Positions 60,916 to 64,000 of a stretch of DNA of 64,000 bases are shown here, one piece after another. The translations under genes were made by a program, and so were the position numbers. How positions within the stretch are numbered: position 1 is the first letter of the stretch; each line of letters starts with the position of its first letter. The stretch spans positions 62,001 through 126,000 of the forward strand of contig NZ_JQEC01000016.1 of assembly GCF_000764185.1 (NCBI RefSeq). The letters are read 5' to 3'. This stretch comes from Colwellia psychrerythraea. GTDB lineage: Bacteria > Pseudomonadota > Gammaproteobacteria > Enterobacterales > Alteromonadaceae. The notes below the pieces were generated by a model. That model had not been told where the DNA came from. It saw only the letters and a list, made by a program, of their open reading frames with translations, and searched no databases.

Positions 60916-62296
60916 ATTTACTCAAACGTCGATAATATCCACTTCGGCTTAAACCTAAAGATTTTGCGGTTTCAGTAGCATTACCACGGTGAAATTTAAG
61001 TCGCTTTATTAGCGCTTTTCTTTCTATTTCATCCAAGCTTAACCTAGGGTCTTCTAAAGACTCTGCACTACTTTCATCAACATTATTAGCGCCAGTTAGC
61101 ATCAGCTCTGCACTATCAATACTTTCTTTTTTACAGGTAAATAGCACCCGCTCCATCATATGGCTTAGTTCACGAATATTGCCCGGCCAATTATATTGCT
61201 GCATTGCCGTTATAGCTTGCTCTGAAAGTGTTGGGCAGCTTCTATGATATTTAGCACTGAATAATTGTAGAAAATGAGCCGCGAGCGCAGGCATATCTTC
61301 AACACGCTCACTTAATGACGGTACTCTTAACTCAATAGTATTTAAACGGTAATACAAATCTTGTCTAAAAATATTACTTTGAATATCTGCCAATAAATCA
61401 CTGTTAGTCGCCGAAATGATGCGTACATCGGCATGTAATGATTTACTGCTGCCCACCGCCTCAAATTTTTGCTCTTCTAAAACCCGCAATAACTTGGCTT
61501 GTTGTGCAAAGGGGATATTGGCAAGTTCGTCTAAAAACAGTGTGCCTTGCTCTGCCATCTCAAATCGACCAATGCGATTTTCTTTAGCATCTGTAAATGC
61601 CCCTTTTACATGACCAAACATTTCACTTTCGAACAGTGATTCGGGTATCGCTCCCATATTCACTGGTACAAAAGAGCCTTTTGCTCGCGTTGATACACTA
61701 TGTACATAGGCGGCAAGCATACTTTTCCCGGTACCATTATCGCCGGTTAATAAAATACTCATATCGCTTTTGGCTAAATCATCTAGCGTAGATAATAGTG
61801 TTTGCATGACTGGAGATTGGGCAATGATACCCGTTCGACTGCCGGGGTGAGCTTGCGAGATAAGTAGCTTATTTTGTTGATTAAGACGCTGGGCTTTTTT
61901 ATCTGACTTTGCCAAGGCTAATTGGTTATCAATCGCGCTGAGCATACGCTCATTTTCCCAGGGTTTTTGAATAAAATCTTTAGCGCCAGCTTGCATTGCT
62001 TCCACTGCAATATCAATGGTCGCCCAGCCAGTCATGACGATAATAGGGATATTAAGTTCAAGTGCAGTAATAGCTTCAACTAATTGTACGCCTTCAGCGC
62101 CGGATGTAGTGTCTTGCTGAAAATTCATATCAAGTAGAATTAAATCAACACTTTGATTTTTTAAATTCTCTAAAGCTGCTTGCGGGGTAGTGACCGCTAT
62201 AATGTCAAAACCTTCATCGGCTAAAACAAATTTTAAACTGGCTATGATATTAATATCATCATCAGCGATAAGGATTCTTTTATTCACAAGCATCAT
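60902..62296 (-). CDS. Sigma-54-dependent NtrC-type response regulator
   Basis: A 464-residue regulator. The receiver domain has Asp56 in LILLDMNF. The AAA+ domain carries Walker A GDNGTGKS, Walker B LFLDELANI and the sigma-54 contact loop, here GAFTDA rather than GAFTGA, a variant in the residue that touches sigma-54. A Fis-type helix-turn-helix ends the protein (RGNATETAKSLGLSRSGYYRRL). It is transcribed with the kinase gene and lies downstream of an ABC permease gene, whose promoter, outside this window, is the probable target. Confidence 0.92.
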   Translation of the reverse strand: MMLVNKRILIADDDINIIASLKFVLADEGFDIIAVTTPQAALENLKNQSVDLILLDMNFQQDTTSGAEGVQLVEAITALELNIPIIVMTGWATIDIAVEAMQAGAKDFIQKPWENERMLSAIDNQLALAKSDKKAQRLNQQNKLLISQAHPGSRTGIIAQSPVMQTLLSTLDDLAKSDMSILLTGDNGTGKSMLAAYVHSVSTRAKGSFVPVNMGAIPESLFESEMFGHVKGAFTDAKENRIGRFEMAEQGTLFLDELANIPFAQQAKLLRVLEEQKFEAVGSSKSLHADVRIISATNSDLLADIQSNIFRQDLYYRLNTIELRVPSLSERVEDMPALAAHFLQLFSAKYHRSCPTLSEQAITAMQQYNWPGNIRELSHMMERVLFTCKKESIDSAELMLTGANNVDESSAESLEDPRLSLDEIERKALIKRLKFHRGNATETAKSLGLSRSGYYRRLSKYELD

Positions 62297-62455
62297 TAAT
62301 CATAAGTAGTTAAGTTTCCGAGGTTATTTCATTACTTTAAGTAATATTAAGTAAAGGGACAAGTAACATTAAAGCAAAGCGGATAATCACTCAAAATTAG
62401 CCGCTCTTTTGTCTTAACTATAAACATTTTCCTTTAATACGTTATTGCTAACATT

Positions 62456-64000
62456 TTATTCGTAACGTAGGGCCATACTCGGCTCCATTTTCACCGCACG
62501 TTTGGTCGGCGCAAACATTGCCAACATGACCGTGGTCGAGAGTCCAACAACGACAGTAACAGCGATACCGAAGTAGAAGAATATTGGAAATAGTTCTTCG
62601 GTAAACTTATGGAAGCCAAAAGCGAGTAGCGCAAAAAGTGCCACAGCTAACCCCAAGCCAATAACCAACTGCCGAGCCCCTTGTTTTAAAAACATCTGAG
62701 TAATATTTTTATCACTAGCACCAACAGCACGCCTAATACCTATTTCATGAGTACGTTGGGCCACTGAATTTGCTGTTAAACCATAGATACCAACCATCGC
62801 CAACAATAACGCAAAAAAACCAGTACCAAAAGTGACGTTGGACATTAAGCGCATTGAGTCTCGCATCATATGACGGTTTTTACTGGCTAATTGCACTGAG
62901 TAAGTCATCTCAATAGTCCGATCGGTAGCAAACATAGCCCGATAGAAAATTTCTTCTGCGTTAGGTGTATTTGGCACAATACGGTAATAAACGATTTGAA
63001 AACTGCTGATAAATTGCAAGCCTGATAAATAAATTTCATCTGCGCTATCTAAGCGGCTAAAAAGCGTTGAAGGATTCATACGATCAGTAACAACTCCCAC
63101 CACAAAAACGTTTTCATTTTTATCAGCAACTTTTATTTGAAAACTCTTTTCTAATGGCGACTCTCCTGGCCAGTAACGCTTTGCCATTGATTGACTTATC
63201 AATGCTGTTTTACGATGGCCTAACTTATCTAAATGGGTAAATCCTCGCCCTGCCACTAAATTAACTCCCACAGTTTCGGTATCGCCGATGACCGAAATAG
63301 TATCAATTTTAGGTTTGTTGTCTTCTGAGGCGTAATCCTTTCCAGGTAAAGTCACTATTGATTCACCTAGCCAATTATTGGCAACAACATTAACAACTTG
63401 AGGGTGTTGCGCAATTTTTTCTTTTAACGATTGAAATAATGCCAATTGTTGGACCTGTTCTGGGTATTTATTTTCAGGAATCGACATTCTTGCGGTCATC
63501 ACATCAGTATAGTTATCGCCCAGTTCTAGGTTGATAAACTTATATGATATATAACCAGAAACCGAACCTATTAACATTAGCGTGGCAACCAAAAATACTT
63601 GGCTGGTAACTAATATTCGAGAGATCCTGCCAGCCTTTTTACTTTGTGCACCACGGGTACCGTCTCTTAAGGTGGTATTAATATCTTGTCTTGCCGAACG
63701 CCATGCGGGTAAAAATGCAGACAATAATATGGTGACGACAGTAAAGGCTAGGCCCATTAACAAAGTGGGTAAGTCCATGCCCCAATGCCACCAAAACGAA
63801 CCGCCATTTGGCAGCCATGAATGCAACAGAATTTCAGTGTAATCAAGTGCGGCTCCGACTAACAGTAATGACAAAATGCCGCCAACCGTTGAGATAATAA
63901 CGCCTTCCCACATTAATTGACTGACTAAACGGCAAGTAGTTGCTCCCAATGCAGCGCGAATTGCCGTTTCTTTTTGACGTTCAACAGTACGCGCTAATAA
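62456..64000 (-). CDS. MacB/FtsX-type ABC exporter permease, 5' end outside window
   Basis: The frame is open to base 64000, so the N-terminal part is beyond the window; at least 514 residues are visible. They show two FtsX domains: the first includes ERQKETAIRAALGA and several membrane helices, followed by a MacB-type periplasmic domain (about 170-370). The second FtsX domain contains RTHEIGIRRAVGAS and four helices near the end. Such permeases export peptides, lipids or drugs through a tripartite complex with an ATPase and an adaptor. The two-component genes follow on the same strand after 159 bases. Substrate unknown. Confidence 0.9.
   Translation of the reverse strand, partial: LLARTVERQKETAIRAALGATTCRLVSQLMWEGVIISTVGGILSLLLVGAALDYTEILLHSWLPNGGSFWWHWGMDLPTLLMGLAFTVVTILLSAFLPAWRSARQDINTTLRDGTRGAQSKKAGRISRILVTSQVFLVATLMLIGSVSGYISYKFINLELGDNYTDVMTARMSIPENKYPEQVQQLALFQSLKEKIAQHPQVVNVVANNWLGESIVTLPGKDYASEDNKPKIDTISVIGDTETVGVNLVAGRGFTHLDKLGHRKTALISQSMAKRYWPGESPLEKSFQIKVADKNENVFVVGVVTDRMNPSTLFSRLDSADEIYLSGLQFISSFQIVYYRIVPNTPNAEEIFYRAMFATDRTIEMTYSVQLASKNRHMMRDSMRLMSNVTFGTGFFALLLAMVGIYGLTANSVAQRTHEIGIRRAVGASDKNITQMFLKQGARQLVIGLGLAVALFALLAFGFHKFTEELFPIFFYFGIAVTVVVGLSTTVMLAMFAPTKRAVKMEPSMALRYE

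Noticed and set aside
1..64000. tRNA, rRNA or riboswitch genes
   Set aside because: No cloverleaf or conserved RNA signature was recognised by eye; a covariance-model search would be needed to exclude them.

Overview
The window looks like chromosome of a marine, cold-adapted gammaproteobacterium of the Colwellia/Thalassotalea type (Alteromonadales). The evidence is the low GC content, short intergenic spacers with long perfect hairpins, several secreted subtilases, DUF3570/DUF4266 proteins and LruC-type proteins. The species is inferred from family resemblance and no search was run. I saw no rRNA, tRNA, CRISPR array, integrase or complete insertion sequence.

Layout. 1-2.8 kb: nitric oxide defence (a small membrane protein, nnrS, hmp). 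2.8-4.9 kb: a bufferin cluster on the minus strand, with bufA precursor, bufB (MNIO/DUF692) and bufC (DUF2063). 5.1-9.4 kb: small stress and repair genes (VOC protein, thioredoxin-like protein, Ada, DUF1203, a FAD monooxygenase) plus an EAL remnant and a SYLF-domain remnant. 10.0-12.4 kb: a 777-residue fusion of cysteine desulfurase, metallo-beta-lactamase fold and rhodanese. 12.4-19.3 kb: a secreted lipase-like hydrolase with a secreted partner, a lipoprotein with a large FG-GAP/thrombospondin-3/LruC protein, and an HdeD-like membrane protein. 19.7-32 kb: an S9 peptidase, three S8 subtilases and a periplasmic-propeller sensor with a degenerate GGDEF domain. 33.9-36.9 kb: a hybrid histidine kinase with an AraC output domain.

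37.3-48.0 kb is the most interesting region. Seven minus-strand genes run from one promoter: a large propeller lipoprotein, a TlpA-like thioredoxin, a DUF4266 lipoprotein, a DUF3570 outer-membrane-type barrel, a second propeller lipoprotein, DsbD and ApbE. ApbE attaches FMN covalently to Ser/Thr in D-x-x-(S/T)-G-A-(S/T). That motif occurs three times in a row in the DUF3570 protein and once in each propeller lipoprotein. The promoter is overlapped by a strong Fur-box match, and a (TTCAG)10 repeat lies just upstream. The inferred system is an iron-regulated, covalently flavinylated, cell-envelope redox apparatus.

48.7-64 kb: an M50 peptidase; a divergent MocR regulator/EamA exporter pair; an aldehyde and electrophile detoxification cluster (CurA-like reductase, YqhD-like dehydrogenase, DJ-1/PfpI protein) divergent from a LysR regulator; a TrmH-like methyltransferase; a DnaQ-like exonuclease; a divergent HxlR regulator/bicupin pair; and a two-component system (NtrY-like kinase, sigma-54 activator) downstream of an ABC exporter permease cut by the window edge.
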